Source of the DNA: Clostridium kluyveri
GTDB taxonomy: Bacteria > Bacillota > Clostridia > Clostridiales > Clostridiaceae
Direction: 5' to 3'
Assembly: GCF_001902295.1 (NCBI RefSeq)
Contig: NZ_CP018335.1
Location: 4,154,001-4,218,000 of the forward strand
DNA: 64,000 nucleotides
Shown: positions 35,363-44,615 of the stretch, piece by piece
How positions within the stretch are numbered: the stretch's first letter is position 1
Layout of the letters: each line of letters begins with the position of its first letter
The notes under the pieces: generated by a model
The model's input: only the letters and a program-made list of their open reading frames with translations
Databases searched by the model: none
Told to the model about the DNA's origin: nothing
Position numbers and translations under genes: made by a program

Positions 35363-37357
35363 TTATTTATAGATATTTTGTTTTTTCTGTTTTTTTAACT
35401 TTACAATCTTGTCTCTTAGTTTAGCTGCTTCCTCAAACCTCAATTCCTTAGCCGCTGCAGCCATTTGCTTTTCATACTCTTTAATAAGTTCTTCCACTTT
35501 TTTATGGTCTGCCTTTACAGCTTCTTCTAAAGTATTATATGTCTCTTCTTGTTCTAAAATCATAGTAGATTCTATTATTTCTCTAATGGCTTTATCAATA
35601 GTTCTAGGCTTTATACCGTTCTTTTTATTATACTCTATTTGTATCTGTCTTCTTCTTTTAGTTTCACTTATAGCTTTATCCATAGAATTTGTAATGGTAT
35701 CTGCATACATTATAACCTTACTCTCAGAATTTCTCGCTGCTCTTCCTATGGTCTGTATAAGAGATTTTTCTGATCTTAAAAATCCTTCTTTATCCGCATC
35801 TAAAATTGCAACTAGTGCAACTTCCGGTATATCAAGTCCTTCTCGCAGTAAGTTAATTCCTACTAATACATCAAATTCTCCTTTTCTCAGATCTCTTATT
35901 ATTTTCATTCTATCTATGGTAGTTATACTGGAATGAAGATATCTAGTCTTTACATCCATATCTTTAAAATACTCTGTTAAATCCTCTGCCATTTTCTTAG
36001 TAAGAGTAGTAACAAGCACTCTATATCCTCTATGTATAGTTTCTTGTATATTATTATAAAGATCATCAATTTGGCCTTTAATGGGTTTTACTAAAATTTC
36101 AGGATCTAATAATCCTGTAGGTCTTAATATTTGTTCCGCTATATTTTCGGAATTATTCAATTCGTATTCTGCAGGAGTTGCACTTACAAATACTACTTGA
36201 TTTAATTTTTTCTCAAACTCCTCAAATTTTAAAGGCCTATTGTCAAAAGCAGAAGGCAGCCTAAAACCATACTCTACTAAAGATTCCTTTCTAGACCTAT
36301 CTCCTGCATACATGGCTTTTACTTGAGGAAGGGTAACATGACTTTCATCTATGAATAATAGAAAATCCTTCGGGAAATAATCTATGAGAGTTTGAGGAGG
36401 ACTTCCTTTTGGTCTTCCATCCAATATTCTGGAATAATTCTCAATACCACTGCAATAGCCTATTTCCCTCATCATCTCTATATCAAAATTGGTTCTCTGT
36501 TTTAATCTCTGGGCTTCCAGCAATTTATCTTCAGCTATAAGTTTTTTAAGTGTCTCCTCTAATTCTGCCTCTATTTTTCCTATGGATATCTCCAATTTTT
36601 CTCGTGAAGTGGCAAAATGAGATGCAGGAGATATTGAAACATGTTTTCTTATTCCAAGAGTTGACCCTGTTAATACATCAAATTCCCGTATTTTATCAAT
36701 TTCATCTCCAAAGAATTCCACACGTATACCACGTTCTGTGGAAGAAGCAGGAAATATATCCACAGTATCTCCTTTTACCCTAAAAGTACCTCTTATAAAG
36801 TTTAAATCATTTCTTTCATATTGTATTTCTACTAATTTTTTAAGTACTTCATCTCTATTCTTTATCATTCCCTGTCTTAAAGATAAAGTCAATTTTTTAT
36901 ACTCCTCTGGATTTCCTAACCCGTAGATACAAGATACAGAAGCAACTACTATTACATCCCTTCTCTCAAGCAGTGCAGAAGTAGCAGAATGCCTCAATTT
37001 GTCAATTTCATCATTTATAGATGCATCTTTTTCTATATAAGTATCTGTTTGAGCTATATATGCTTCTGGTTGATAGTAATCATAATAAGACACAAAATAC
37101 TCCACACAATTTTCTGGAAAAAACTCTTTAAATTCTGAACAAAGCTGTGCCGCCAGAGTTTTATTATGGGCAAGCACCAGTGCAGGTTTTTGCACTTTTT
37201 CTATTATATTTGCCATAGTAAATGTTTTGCCAGAACCAGTAACTCCAAGCAGTGTCTGAAACTTATTTCCCTTAAAAATATGACCGGATATACTTTCTAT
37301 AGCCTGTGGTTGATCTCCCGTAGGGCTGAATTGAGAATGCACTTTAAATTTTCCCAT
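35363..37357 (-). CDS. uvrB: excinuclease ABC subunit B
   Basis: This 664-residue helicase-like protein has Walker A GVTGSGKTFTMANI (about 38-51), the beta-hairpin region YFVSYYDYYQPEAYIAQTDT (about 90-109), motif II DESHV, motif VI IQTIGRAARNSESKVIMYAD and a C-terminal UVR domain (MAAAAKELRFEEAAKLRDKI) that binds UvrC. It verifies damage and recruits UvrC for incision. It follows the MinJ-like gene by 3 bases and precedes uvrA, which suggests one long transcript. No LexA/DinR box was recognised upstream. Confidence 0.99.
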   Translation of the reverse strand: MGKFKVHSQFSPTGDQPQAIESISGHIFKGNKFQTLLGVTGSGKTFTMANIIEKVQKPALVLAHNKTLAAQLCSEFKEFFPENCVEYFVSYYDYYQPEAYIAQTDTYIEKDASINDEIDKLRHSATSALLERRDVIVVASVSCIYGLGNPEEYKKLTLSLRQGMIKNRDEVLKKLVEIQYERNDLNFIRGTFRVKGDTVDIFPASSTERGIRVEFFGDEIDKIREFDVLTGSTLGIRKHVSISPASHFATSREKLEISIGKIEAELEETLKKLIAEDKLLEAQRLKQRTNFDIEMMREIGYCSGIENYSRILDGRPKGSPPQTLIDYFPKDFLLFIDESHVTLPQVKAMYAGDRSRKESLVEYGFRLPSAFDNRPLKFEEFEKKLNQVVFVSATPAEYELNNSENIAEQILRPTGLLDPEILVKPIKGQIDDLYNNIQETIHRGYRVLVTTLTKKMAEDLTEYFKDMDVKTRYLHSSITTIDRMKIIRDLRKGEFDVLVGINLLREGLDIPEVALVAILDADKEGFLRSEKSLIQTIGRAARNSESKVIMYADTITNSMDKAISETKRRRQIQIEYNKKNGIKPRTIDKAIREIIESTMILEQEETYNTLEEAVKADHKKVEELIKEYEKQMAAAAKELRFEEAAKLRDKIVKLKKQKKQNIYK

Positions 37358-37360
37358 TTA

Positions 37361-38650
37361 TCAATCATCCTTATCCTTGTTTTTTATTTTATTTAATATT
37401 TCTGAGAACCTATTTTTATCTAGTTTTACTACCATACTATTTTTAGGAACATTCCTAGGAACAAAAACTATTCCAAGTCTTTTATTCTTATTCATTCTAT
37501 TGTAACTAACCTGTTCAAAATTTCCAGCTACCCTTTTTACTTTAAACCATATAAAATTTGAACATTCTTTTATTATCTCCATTATTCTGTCTTCACTTTC
37601 GATTTTTTCACTATTTACTTCCACTAACAGATCTCCACTTTTAATTCCCATTTCATTAGCAGGAGAGTTAGGTGCTACAGCTAATACCATAATACCTTCA
37701 TTGCTGCTTATATATTTAGGTTTGCCTTTCATTTCAACACTTCTCTGAAGCAACATGATTCCCTCATGGGCCAACGGTGCAAATACCAATGCCAAAAATT
37801 TAAGCCATATATTAAAAACAGCAGCCTGTGCTATTCCAAATAAAGCTAAACTATATAAAATTATAAGTCCTCCGGACATAGCTGTTTTTTGTTTAACATC
37901 CCTGGTAAATGTTACACTATTGTATCCCATTACTGCATAGAATGGTATTAACACCATAACTGCATTTTGTAAAATACTATGTGGTATAGAATTATTTATT
38001 AAGGGCCACCAATCCTGAACAGATATCTGTGAAAAGCTGCCTATCATAGACTTTGGATGAAGCATAAAAATTATAGCCATAGGAATAGCCCAATACCTCT
38101 GAAGTGCAAATCCGCCTATTATATTTCCATCCTTGCTTGTAAAAACAGGAATAGCTCCCCTTTTACCATCTATAATGATTAAAATTCCCTCTACTAAATG
38201 TAATATAGCCACCATACTCATAAGTGAAACCACATCTATTTTTAAGAAATTCAAACTAGCTATATTAAGTTCCTGTGACAATACACTCAATATAATACTT
38301 ATGAATCCCAATATTGCACCTGAATAAGAAAAACATATAAATCTAGGATTAAAAAACATAAAAATTATTGATGCTAAAAATATCAAATCTATAGCTGAAT
38401 TTTCATCAAAAATTACCCCAAGATAAGACATAATGACACTTACAAGAATTCCACCGAAAATTCCTATTACAATTTGGGATATTGTGAGTTCAAAAGGAGA
38501 ATTAATTTTTTCTCCAATTATCATTTGCTGCATTATGACTGTCTGTTTATTTTTTCTATACAATGTAAATGCTAATATAGCCAAAAGAAGCACCAAATAT
38601 GGTTCTGTAAGTGCATAAGCTACAGATTTTAATGTGTACAGTAGTATCAT
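37361..38650 (-). CDS. polytopic membrane protein with C-terminal PDZ domain, MinJ-like
   Basis: This 429-residue protein has about eight hydrophobic helices in residues 1-310 and a PDZ domain at about 320-400 (VLAVAPNSPANEMGIKSGDL). No protease residues are visible. The layout (membrane helices then PDZ) and the position between ctpB and uvrB match B. subtilis MinJ, which links DivIVA to MinD in division-site selection and also affects swarming. Sequence similarity to MinJ could not be measured, and minC, minD and divIVA are not in the window, so the name is a hypothesis. It may instead tether the CtpB protease. Confidence 0.75.
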   Translation of the reverse strand: MILLYTLKSVAYALTEPYLVLLLAILAFTLYRKNKQTVIMQQMIIGEKINSPFELTISQIVIGIFGGILVSVIMSYLGVIFDENSAIDLIFLASIIFMFFNPRFICFSYSGAILGFISIILSVLSQELNIASLNFLKIDVVSLMSMVAILHLVEGILIIIDGKRGAIPVFTSKDGNIIGGFALQRYWAIPMAIIFMLHPKSMIGSFSQISVQDWWPLINNSIPHSILQNAVMVLIPFYAVMGYNSVTFTRDVKQKTAMSGGLIILYSLALFGIAQAAVFNIWLKFLALVFAPLAHEGIMLLQRSVEMKGKPKYISSNEGIMVLAVAPNSPANEMGIKSGDLLVEVNSEKIESEDRIMEIIKECSNFIWFKVKRVAGNFEQVSYNRMNKNKRLGIVFVPRNVPKNSMVVKLDKNRFSEILNKIKNKDKDD

Positions 38651-38759
38651 TAAAGTTAATTCCCCTCTCCATAAACAAAATTCTTAAATTTAAAATTCTC
38701 TAATATTTTAAAATTTTTTTAGTTTTAAACCCATGAGTACAATAGTTAAATAAATTAAA

Positions 38760-38782
38760 TTAGACAGAGTTTGTCTGCCTAA
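38760..38782 (-). terminator. probable terminator of the ftsE-ftsX-ctpB transcript
   Basis: TTAGACAGA (38760-38768) pairs with TCTGCCTAA (38774-38782), 9 bp with one wobble pair, in the gap after ctpB. The following minus-strand sequence is T-rich but interrupted. Confidence 0.5.
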
Positions 38783-38825
38783 CTTAAAAATCCCAAATAT
38801 ATTTACAATTAAATCCAAAATCCAA

Positions 38826-40001
38826 TTATTTTACTTTGTTTTTTGCTATTTCATAGGCCTTATTAAACTGTGGATCTTTACTCCTATCATAACTGGACTC
38901 TTTAAGCTCATCTGGATATTCCACTTCTACATCAGGATTTATTCCTTTTTTATTTATATCACTGCCATTAGGTGTGTAGTACTTTGATATAGTAACTTTG
39001 AGTGCAGTGCTATCTCCAGTATCCAATATAGTCTGAACTACCCCTTTCCCATAAGTCTTTTTTCCAACTATAGTAGCAAGCTTATAATCTTTTAATGCCC
39101 CTGAAAATATTTCTGAAGCGCTAGCTGTGTTTTCATTGGTAAGTATGGTCACAGGTAGATTATTAAAATCTCCTCCCTTTGACTTATATTCTTTTTTATT
39201 TTTATATTTGTCTATAGTTGAAACTATCACCTTATCCTTTGGAACAAAATTAGAAACCATATCTACACACTGATCTAGCATACCTCCTGGATCATCTCTT
39301 AAATCCACAATTAGAGATTTCATCCCCTGGGAACTTAATTTCTTTAATTCATTTTTAAAACTTTCTGCTGTATTCTCATCAAACATATCTACTTGGAGAT
39401 AGGCCACATTATCTTCCAGCATTTCACCTTTTACAGTATTAATATCTATTTTTTTTCTTTTAACCTTTACATCAAAACTGCCTTTACTTTCTCTATATAA
39501 TGCAAGGGTAACTTCCGTATTCTCTTTTCCTTTTATGAGAGATACAGCCTTATCTAAATTTTTCCCAGTTACAGCAGTACCATCCACTTTTTGTATTATA
39601 TCACCAGAAGTTATTCCCTGTTGTTTTGCAGGAGAATTATCGAATACATCCACTACAACAATATTATTTTCTTTTGCCATAACTTGGATTCCAATTCCAT
39701 AATAATTCCCTTCAGTTTGAGCACTAAAACTTTCAAACTCCTTCTTATTCATAAATACAGTATATGGATCATTCAAAGATTCTGTCATACCTTTAATAGC
39801 TCCTTCAACTAACACGCTGTCATCTATAGAACCATAATAATACTTATATAATTGATTTCTCACTTCAAACAACTTTTCAAATTTACCCACTGCATTTCCC
39901 TGAGCGTTTTTTATAAAACTAACTGTACCAAACATGGTAAGAACATTTGTTATAATTACAATAACCACAGTATATGCTATCCAATTCCTCTTGACTTTCA
40001 A
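38826..40001 (-). CDS. ctpB: carboxyl-terminal processing protease (S41 family, CtpA/CtpB)
   Basis: This 391-residue secreted or membrane-anchored protease has an N-terminal anchor helix (about 9-29), a PDZ domain (about 100-180, GIGIQV and SPAKQQGITSGDIIQKVDG) and an S41 catalytic domain with S294 (ENTASASEIF), K319 and Q323 (YGKGVVQ), the Ser-Lys-Gln arrangement of CtpB. The start is a TTG with AGGTG upstream. In B. subtilis CtpB cleaves SpoIVFA to activate sigma-K late in sporulation; a C-terminal processing role here is inferred. The neighbours ftsX upstream and a MinJ-like gene downstream copy the Bacillus order. Confidence 0.95.
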   Translation of the reverse strand: MKVKRNWIAYTVVIVIITNVLTMFGTVSFIKNAQGNAVGKFEKLFEVRNQLYKYYYGSIDDSVLVEGAIKGMTESLNDPYTVFMNKKEFESFSAQTEGNYYGIGIQVMAKENNIVVVDVFDNSPAKQQGITSGDIIQKVDGTAVTGKNLDKAVSLIKGKENTEVTLALYRESKGSFDVKVKRKKIDINTVKGEMLEDNVAYLQVDMFDENTAESFKNELKKLSSQGMKSLIVDLRDDPGGMLDQCVDMVSNFVPKDKVIVSTIDKYKNKKEYKSKGGDFNNLPVTILTNENTASASEIFSGALKDYKLATIVGKKTYGKGVVQTILDTGDSTALKVTISKYYTPNGSDINKKGINPDVEVEYPDELKESSYDRSKDPQFNKAYEIAKNKVK

Positions 40002-40123
40002 TCTATTAACACCTCGTTTTCTGAAACATTCACTATATATAGTATTTATGTAAATCTTAAATAATTATAACACTAAAAAAAATAAATTTGCACCACTATT
40101 ATTAATACTTTATCAATAGAATA

Positions 40124-40163
40124 TATAAAATCAGCATGCAGAAATCAAAATATTCTACATGCT
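40124..40163 (-). terminator. hairpin terminator after ftsX
   Basis: An 11-bp stem (40133-40143 with 40153-40163, one wobble) is followed on the minus strand by a T-rich stretch. It lies 40 bases beyond the ftsX stop and would limit read-through into ctpB. Confidence 0.6.
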
Positions 40164-40202
40164 CCACTTATGTATTTACCATAGATAAATTTTTTGAAAA
40201 AC

Positions 40203-41093
40203 CTAAACTGCAAGAAATTTTCTGATAGATAGTACACTGCCTACCGCACCTATAATTATACCTGCCAAGGCAAATACACCCAGAATATTGGTAATTATAT
40301 ATTGGGGATTAACCATTTGAATCATTATAAGAGCATTAGACGCCTTATTATACACTATCTTATATAAATAATATAATATTATGTTTGAAACTAACGCTCC
40401 TATCAGGCCTATTATAATACCTTCTATAATAAAAGGCCATCTTATAAACCAGTCTGTAGCTCCAATATATTTCATTATTCCTATTTCTTTTCTTCTGGAA
40501 TACAATGTTATTCTTATAGTATTTCCTATTAAAAATAAACAAACTCCAATCAGTATTATAAGTATAATGCTTCCTGCCCATTTTATAGTTCTACTTATAG
40601 CTATAATCTTATCTACAATACCTCTTCCATCTTGAATACTATATATGCCAGGCATACCCTCTATATTTTCAACTACTGTAGAAACAACTTCAGGTTCTTT
40701 AACCTTAATTATAAATGCACTAGGAATAGGGTTGTCCTTGTCTAACCCTTCTACAAGAGACTTATTTTGTTCTCCTAACTGACTTTTAAATTTATTCAAT
40801 GCTTCAGATTTTGTTTCATAAGTCAACTTGACTATACCATCTATAGAATTAACTTTTTTTTCAATATTAGCTCTTTGAGATTTAGTTATATTGTCTTCAA
40901 GATAAACTTTTACCTCTACTTTTGATTGAACTTCCATTATGCCCTGCTTGATATTAAGCATTGCAAGTATAGCTATACCAAATATAAATAGTGTAGCTGC
41001 CACTGTGGCTGCTGCTGCTATGCTTATAGTCTTATTTCTATTTAAACTTCTAAAAGCATCTTTTATAAAAAAACTTATGGTACTAATCCTCAT
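40203..41093 (-). CDS. ftsX: cell-division ABC transporter permease FtsX
   Basis: This protein of about 296 residues has the FtsX topology: one N-terminal helix (about 22-44), an extracellular domain (about 45-160) and three further helices (about 170-193, 215-240 and 265-290). The family segment YSRRKEIGIMKYIGATDWFI is present. FtsEX does not transport; it activates peptidoglycan hydrolases, in Bacillus CwlO, at the cell surface. The start at 41093 (MRISTISFFIKDAFRSL) lies within the last codons of ftsE, with GGGGTG upstream, so the genes are translationally coupled. Confidence 0.96.
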   Translation of the reverse strand: MRISTISFFIKDAFRSLNRNKTISIAAAATVAATLFIFGIAILAMLNIKQGIMEVQSKVEVKVYLEDNITKSQRANIEKKVNSIDGIVKLTYETKSEALNKFKSQLGEQNKSLVEGLDKDNPIPSAFIIKVKEPEVVSTVVENIEGMPGIYSIQDGRGIVDKIIAISRTIKWAGSIILIILIGVCLFLIGNTIRITLYSRRKEIGIMKYIGATDWFIRWPFIIEGIIIGLIGALVSNIILYYLYKIVYNKASNALIMIQMVNPQYIITNILGVFALAGIIIGAVGSVLSIRKFLAV

Positions 41094-41769
41094 AATCGTA
41101 TGCACCCCTTTGCTCATCTCTTACAATTATACCATTTTCTATTTCTATAACTCTTTTCCTCATGGAATTAACTATGCTACTTGCATGGGTTGCCATTAGT
41201 ACTGTAGTTCCTGCATGATTTATATCATTTATGGTATCCATTATATCCATAGAAGTATCCGGGTCCAAATTTCCTGTGGGTTCATCTGCTATTAATATAG
41301 AAGGGTTGTTTACTATAGCCCTTGCCAAAGAAACTCTTTGCTGCTCGCCACCGGAGAGTTCATGAGGAAATGATTTATACTTGCTGGATAATCCCACTAA
41401 AGACAATACTACAGGTACTTTTTTTCTTATTTCCTTTAAAGGAGCCTCTATAACTCTCATTGCGAAAGCTACATTTTCATACACATTAAGTGTAGGTATT
41501 AACCTAAAGTCTTGAAAAACTACTCCTAACTTTCTTCTATAAAAAGGTATTTGCCTTCTCTTTAAATTTGTGACATTTATATTATTAACTATAATATCAC
41601 CAGTTGTAGGTTGAATTTCTTTTAAAAGTGCTTTTACAAAGGTAGTTTTTCCAGCTCCGCTGGAACCTACCAAAAAAACAAATTCACCTTTTTCTATTTC
41701 TAAATTTATATTAGATAATGCAAATATGTTATTATTATAAACCATACTTACGTTTTTAAACTCTATCAT
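41083..41769 (-). CDS. ftsE: cell-division ABC transporter ATPase FtsE
   Basis: This 228-residue ATPase has Walker A GSSGAGKTTFV (about 36-46), signature ELSGGEQQRVSLARA (about 138-152), Walker B ILIADEPTGNLDPDT (about 160-174) and the switch His in MATHAS. It is the cytoplasmic motor of the FtsEX complex. AGGAGG lies directly before ATG 41769. It is the first gene of ftsE-ftsX, with ctpB downstream beyond a hairpin. Confidence 0.97.
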   Translation of the reverse strand: MIEFKNVSMVYNNNIFALSNINLEIEKGEFVFLVGSSGAGKTTFVKALLKEIQPTTGDIIVNNINVTNLKRRQIPFYRRKLGVVFQDFRLIPTLNVYENVAFAMRVIEAPLKEIRKKVPVVLSLVGLSSKYKSFPHELSGGEQQRVSLARAIVNNPSILIADEPTGNLDPDTSMDIMDTINDINHAGTTVLMATHASSIVNSMRKRVIEIENGIIVRDEQRGAYDYED

Positions 41770-41916
41770 GTAAACCTCCTATACTTAACATTTTCAAAAA
41801 TTGTCACATTATAAAGTTTATTATATCATAAAGGTCCAAAAACCAAAATTGTAAAATTATTAACATTAAATAAATTATTAAAATGAAATTTACATTATAT
41901 TTTAATATGCTCAATT

Positions 41917-41952
41917 AAAAAACGATGTTATAAAATTATATAGCATCGTTTT
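41917..41952 (-). terminator. intrinsic terminator after the transketolase genes
   Basis: AACGATG and CATCGTT arms, extended by A/T tracts, form a stem across 41917-41952. On the minus strand TTTTTT follows, and the reverse orientation also ends in T. It lies between the transketolase C-terminal gene and ftsE. Confidence 0.75.
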
Positions 41953-41961
41953 TATAATAAT

Positions 41962-42903
41962 TTATTTTAAAGTCAATCCCTTTTTCACTGCTTTAACTAT
42001 ATCTTCTGCGGTTAATCCATAAGCTTTCAAAAGTTCAGCAGGCTTACCACTTTCTCCAAAAGTATCTTTTATCCCTACTCTTACCACAGGAGTAGGCAAA
42101 TTTTCACTTAAAACTTCACACACTGCAGAACCAAGTCCTCCAATAATACTGTGCTCTTCTGCAGTTATAACAACCCCTGTTCCTCTGGCCTCATTTATTA
42201 TCTCATCTTTGTCTATAGGTTTTATTGTATGTATATTTAAAACTGATACCTTTATACCTTCCTCAGCCAATATATTATAAGCCTCCAGTGCTGCGTCTAC
42301 CATTATACCGGTAGCTATAATCACTGCATCTTTCCCTTCCCGCAGTTTTACTGATTTTCCAATTTCAAATTTATAATCCTTATTATCATTTATAACAGGC
42401 ACTCCAGATCTTCCAAGCCTCACATAACAGGGACCCTTTGTCTCCACTATAGCTTTAATAGCCTCTTCTGTTTCTACAGCGTCACTTGGACAGATAACTG
42501 TCATGTTAGGTATACTCCTCATAAGGGATATGTCTTCCACAGACTGATGAGATGCTCCGTCTTCACCCACAGTAATTCCTGCATGAGTAGCACATATTTT
42601 AACATTTAAATTAGGATAACATATTGAATTTCTCACTTGTTCAAAGGCTCTTCCTGTAGCAAATATAGCAAAGGTACTTACAAAAGGTATTTTATCACAG
42701 GTGGAAATTCCTGCTGCCACTGCCATCATATTAGATTCAGCTATACCCATATCCATAAATCTTTCAGGATATGCCTTCCCAAAGTTGCATGTTTTAGTGG
42801 ATTTAGAGAGATCTGCATCAAAAACCACTATTTTTTCATTTTTTTCTCCTAATTCCAATAATATTTTTCCATAAGCTTCTCTAGTTGCTATTTTATTTGA
42901 CAT
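41962..42903 (-). CDS. transketolase, C-terminal subunit (pyrimidine-binding and C-terminal domains)
   Basis: This 313-residue protein carries the pyrimidine-binding domain of a thiamine-diphosphate enzyme (about 1-170: DADLSKSTKT, ERFMDMGIAESNMMAVAAGI with the Glu that activates ThDP, and TFAIFATGRAFEQVRNSI) and the C-terminal transketolase domain (about 185-313). With the adjacent gene product it forms a complete transketolase that moves two-carbon units in the pentose phosphate pathway. Its ATG shares one base with the stop of the upstream half (TAATG), so the halves are made together. Such split transketolases are common in clostridia and archaea. Confidence 0.95.
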   Translation of the reverse strand: MSNKIATREAYGKILLELGEKNEKIVVFDADLSKSTKTCNFGKAYPERFMDMGIAESNMMAVAAGISTCDKIPFVSTFAIFATGRAFEQVRNSICYPNLNVKICATHAGITVGEDGASHQSVEDISLMRSIPNMTVICPSDAVETEEAIKAIVETKGPCYVRLGRSGVPVINDNKDYKFEIGKSVKLREGKDAVIIATGIMVDAALEAYNILAEEGIKVSVLNIHTIKPIDKDEIINEARGTGVVITAEEHSIIGGLGSAVCEVLSENLPTPVVRVGIKDTFGESGKPAELLKAYGLTAEDIVKAVKKGLTLK

Positions 42904-43727
42904 TACTCTTCACCTCCCATTTCCCTTAAAGCTTTCTCGCACTGTTCTATATTAGGTGCCGTTCCATGCCAGCCCACCTGATTTTCCATAAAAGAAACCC
43001 CTTTACCTTTAATAGTACTACAAATTATCACAGTAGGTTTACCCTTAACTGATTTGGCTTCCTCAACTGCATCTATTAATTCTTTTAAGCTGTGACCATC
43101 TGCTTCTATAACATTCCAATTGAATGCTTTAAATTTATCTGAAATAGGATATGCAGACATTACTTCCTCACAAGGACCATCTATCTGAAGTCCATTGGCA
43201 TCTACAAAAGCAGTTAGATTATCTAATTTGTAATGTGCTGCAGCCATAGCAGCTTCCCATACTTCTCCTTCTTCAAGTTCTCCATCTCCAAGTATGGCAT
43301 ACACTCTATAATCCTTATTGTCAATCTTGCCGCCTAATGCCATTCCTACTGCTGCAGATATTCCTTGACCTAAAGAGCCCGTGGACATGTCTATCCCAGG
43401 TACATCATTCATATTAGGATGACCTTGAAGCATAGAGCCTAACTTTCTAAGGGATTGAAGTTCATCTACATTAAAATATCCCCTTTCGGCAAGGGTACTA
43501 TAAAGTGCAGGGGCCGCATGGCCTTTTGACAGTACAAATCTATCCCTATTTAAATCCCTAAAATTCTGTGGATTGATATTCATTTCATAAAAATACAAAA
43601 CAGTTAAAATTTCCACTATGGATAAAGAACCTCCTGGATGTCCTGAACCAGCTTTAGTTAACATTTTTATTATATTTTTTCTTATAGACACTGCAATCTT
43701 CTCAAGTTTTTCTATATTTTTTTCCAC
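42903..43727 (-). CDS. transketolase, N-terminal subunit (ThDP pyrophosphate-binding domain)
   Basis: This 274-residue protein holds the ThDP-binding domain: KAGSGHPGGSLSIVEILTVL (about 21-40), SKGHAAPALYSTLA, GSLGQGISAAVGMALGGK and the metal/ThDP motif GDGELEEGEVWEAAMAAAHY followed by NGLQIDGP. The start is a GTG at 43727, with AGGAGG upstream. It needs the second subunit encoded next for the activating Glu. The split replaces the single gene of about 660 codons seen in most bacteria. No promoter was clearly identified in the gap of 177 bases after mazF. Confidence 0.95.
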   Translation of the reverse strand: MEKNIEKLEKIAVSIRKNIIKMLTKAGSGHPGGSLSIVEILTVLYFYEMNINPQNFRDLNRDRFVLSKGHAAPALYSTLAERGYFNVDELQSLRKLGSMLQGHPNMNDVPGIDMSTGSLGQGISAAVGMALGGKIDNKDYRVYAILGDGELEEGEVWEAAMAAAHYKLDNLTAFVDANGLQIDGPCEEVMSAYPISDKFKAFNWNVIEADGHSLKELIDAVEEAKSVKGKPTVIICSTIKGKGVSFMENQVGWHGTAPNIEQCEKALREMGGEE

Positions 43728-43816
43728 AAACTTAACCTCCTAATAAACTAAAAACTTTTTATAGTTATTTTAACATAAAATTTTATTTTTATATACAAAA
43801 ACCATACAAAACTTTA

Positions 43817-43838
43817 CCCCTGTGGTTTAACACAGGGG
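43817..43838 (-). terminator. hairpin after mazF
   Basis: CCCCTGTG (43817-43824) pairs perfectly with CACAGGGG (43831-43838) over a 6-base loop, a strong stem in the mazF-transketolase gap. The T-run on the minus strand is interrupted, so the terminator call is moderate. Confidence 0.6.
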
Positions 43839-43904
43839 TTTATATCGGTAAAGTTATTTATAAAATTAAAATTATTGGCACACAATTAATTATATATGAA
43901 GTAT

Positions 43905-44255
43905 TTATTGAAGTCCAACACTTACTAAAAGTGCTCCATCTACTTTTTCCATGTCAACATCTGTCATATGGCCAATCTTTTCCTTCAATCTTCTTTTGTC
44001 TAAAGTTCTTATTTGTTCAAGTAATACTACTGAATCTTTGTTAAGTCCATAGGCTTCTGATGATATTTCCACATGTGTTGGAAGTTTTGCCTTATTTATC
44101 TGAGAGGTAATAGCTGCAACAATTACTGTAGGACTGTATTTATTGCCTACATCATTTTGTATTATTATAACAGGCCTTACCCCTCCCTGTTCAGATCCAA
44201 CCACTGGACTTAGATCAGCATAAAATATATCTCCTCTTTTCACTATTGTTGTCAT
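43905..44255 (-). CDS. mazF: MazF/EndoA-family mRNA interferase toxin
   Basis: This toxin of about 116 residues is the size of B. subtilis EndoA (NdoA). It begins MTTIVKRGDIFYADLSPVVG and has the catalytic RGD motif (7-9), GSEQGGVRPVIIIQND (about 20-35), the conserved Thr/Ser in AITSQ and VLLEQIRTLDKRRL near residue 80. It cuts RNA at specific short sequences, UACAU for the Bacillus enzyme. The start at 44255 lies inside the antitoxin reading frame, with a 41-base overlap. The position next to alr copies the Bacillus alr-ndoAI-ndoA arrangement. Confidence 0.96.
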   Translation of the reverse strand: MTTIVKRGDIFYADLSPVVGSEQGGVRPVIIIQNDVGNKYSPTVIVAAITSQINKAKLPTHVEISSEAYGLNKDSVVLLEQIRTLDKRRLKEKIGHMTDVDMEKVDGALLVSVGLQ

Positions 44256-44535
44256 CTTGCAAATCACTCTCCGAAAGCTTCGCTTCATATTCTTTAAATT
44301 CTTTCATGTCACTTGCAAAGCCCATTTCTGCGAATTCAAGATTAAGCTGCGCCATTTCCCTATACCCTTTTTCCATTTCTGATATTTTATTTAACCTTTT
44401 TTTCTCACTAATATATAATATGATAACTTCCCTAATAAATTCACTTCTTTTTTTGCAATCTTCTTTGAGTGCCTTGTTGAATTCATTATATAGTGTTTCT
44501 GAGAGGTTTATTACTAATCTCTTTGAAGTTGACAT
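44215..44535 (-). CDS. mazE: MazE/EndoAI-family antitoxin (ribbon-helix-helix)
   Basis: This protein of about 106 residues starts MSTSKRLVINLSETLYNEFN, an N-terminal ribbon-helix-helix DNA-binding segment, and continues into a long charged helix that should wrap the toxin. It pairs with MazF, whose start codon lies 41 bases inside this frame. ATG 44535 is chosen by homology to EndoAI; GGAGG is 12 bases away, so a TTG two codons earlier, at 44541, is also possible. The complex probably binds and represses the near-consensus promoter just upstream. Confidence 0.92.
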   Translation of the reverse strand: MSTSKRLVINLSETLYNEFNKALKEDCKKRSEFIREVIILYISEKKRLNKISEMEKGYREMAQLNLEFAEMGFASDMKEFKEYEAKLSESDLQDDNNSEKRRYILC

Positions 44536-44585
44536 ATACAAATTAATACCTCCTATTACCCTAAGCGAAAGATATATACAAACCA

Positions 44586-44615
44586 ATTATATTACCAAAT
44601 CTATAATTGTGTCAA
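44586..44615 (-). promoter_or_regulatory. near-consensus sigma-A promoter of the mazE-mazF operon
   Basis: On the minus strand, TTGACA (44615-44610) and TATAAT (44591-44586) are separated by 18 bases. Both hexamers are perfect consensus. Confidence 0.8.

Noticed and set aside
35409..35936. Plus-strand reading frame of 175 codons opposite uvrB.
   Set aside because: Repetitive hydrophobic translation (many Ser/Leu/Ile) is the antisense of UvrB; no start signal.
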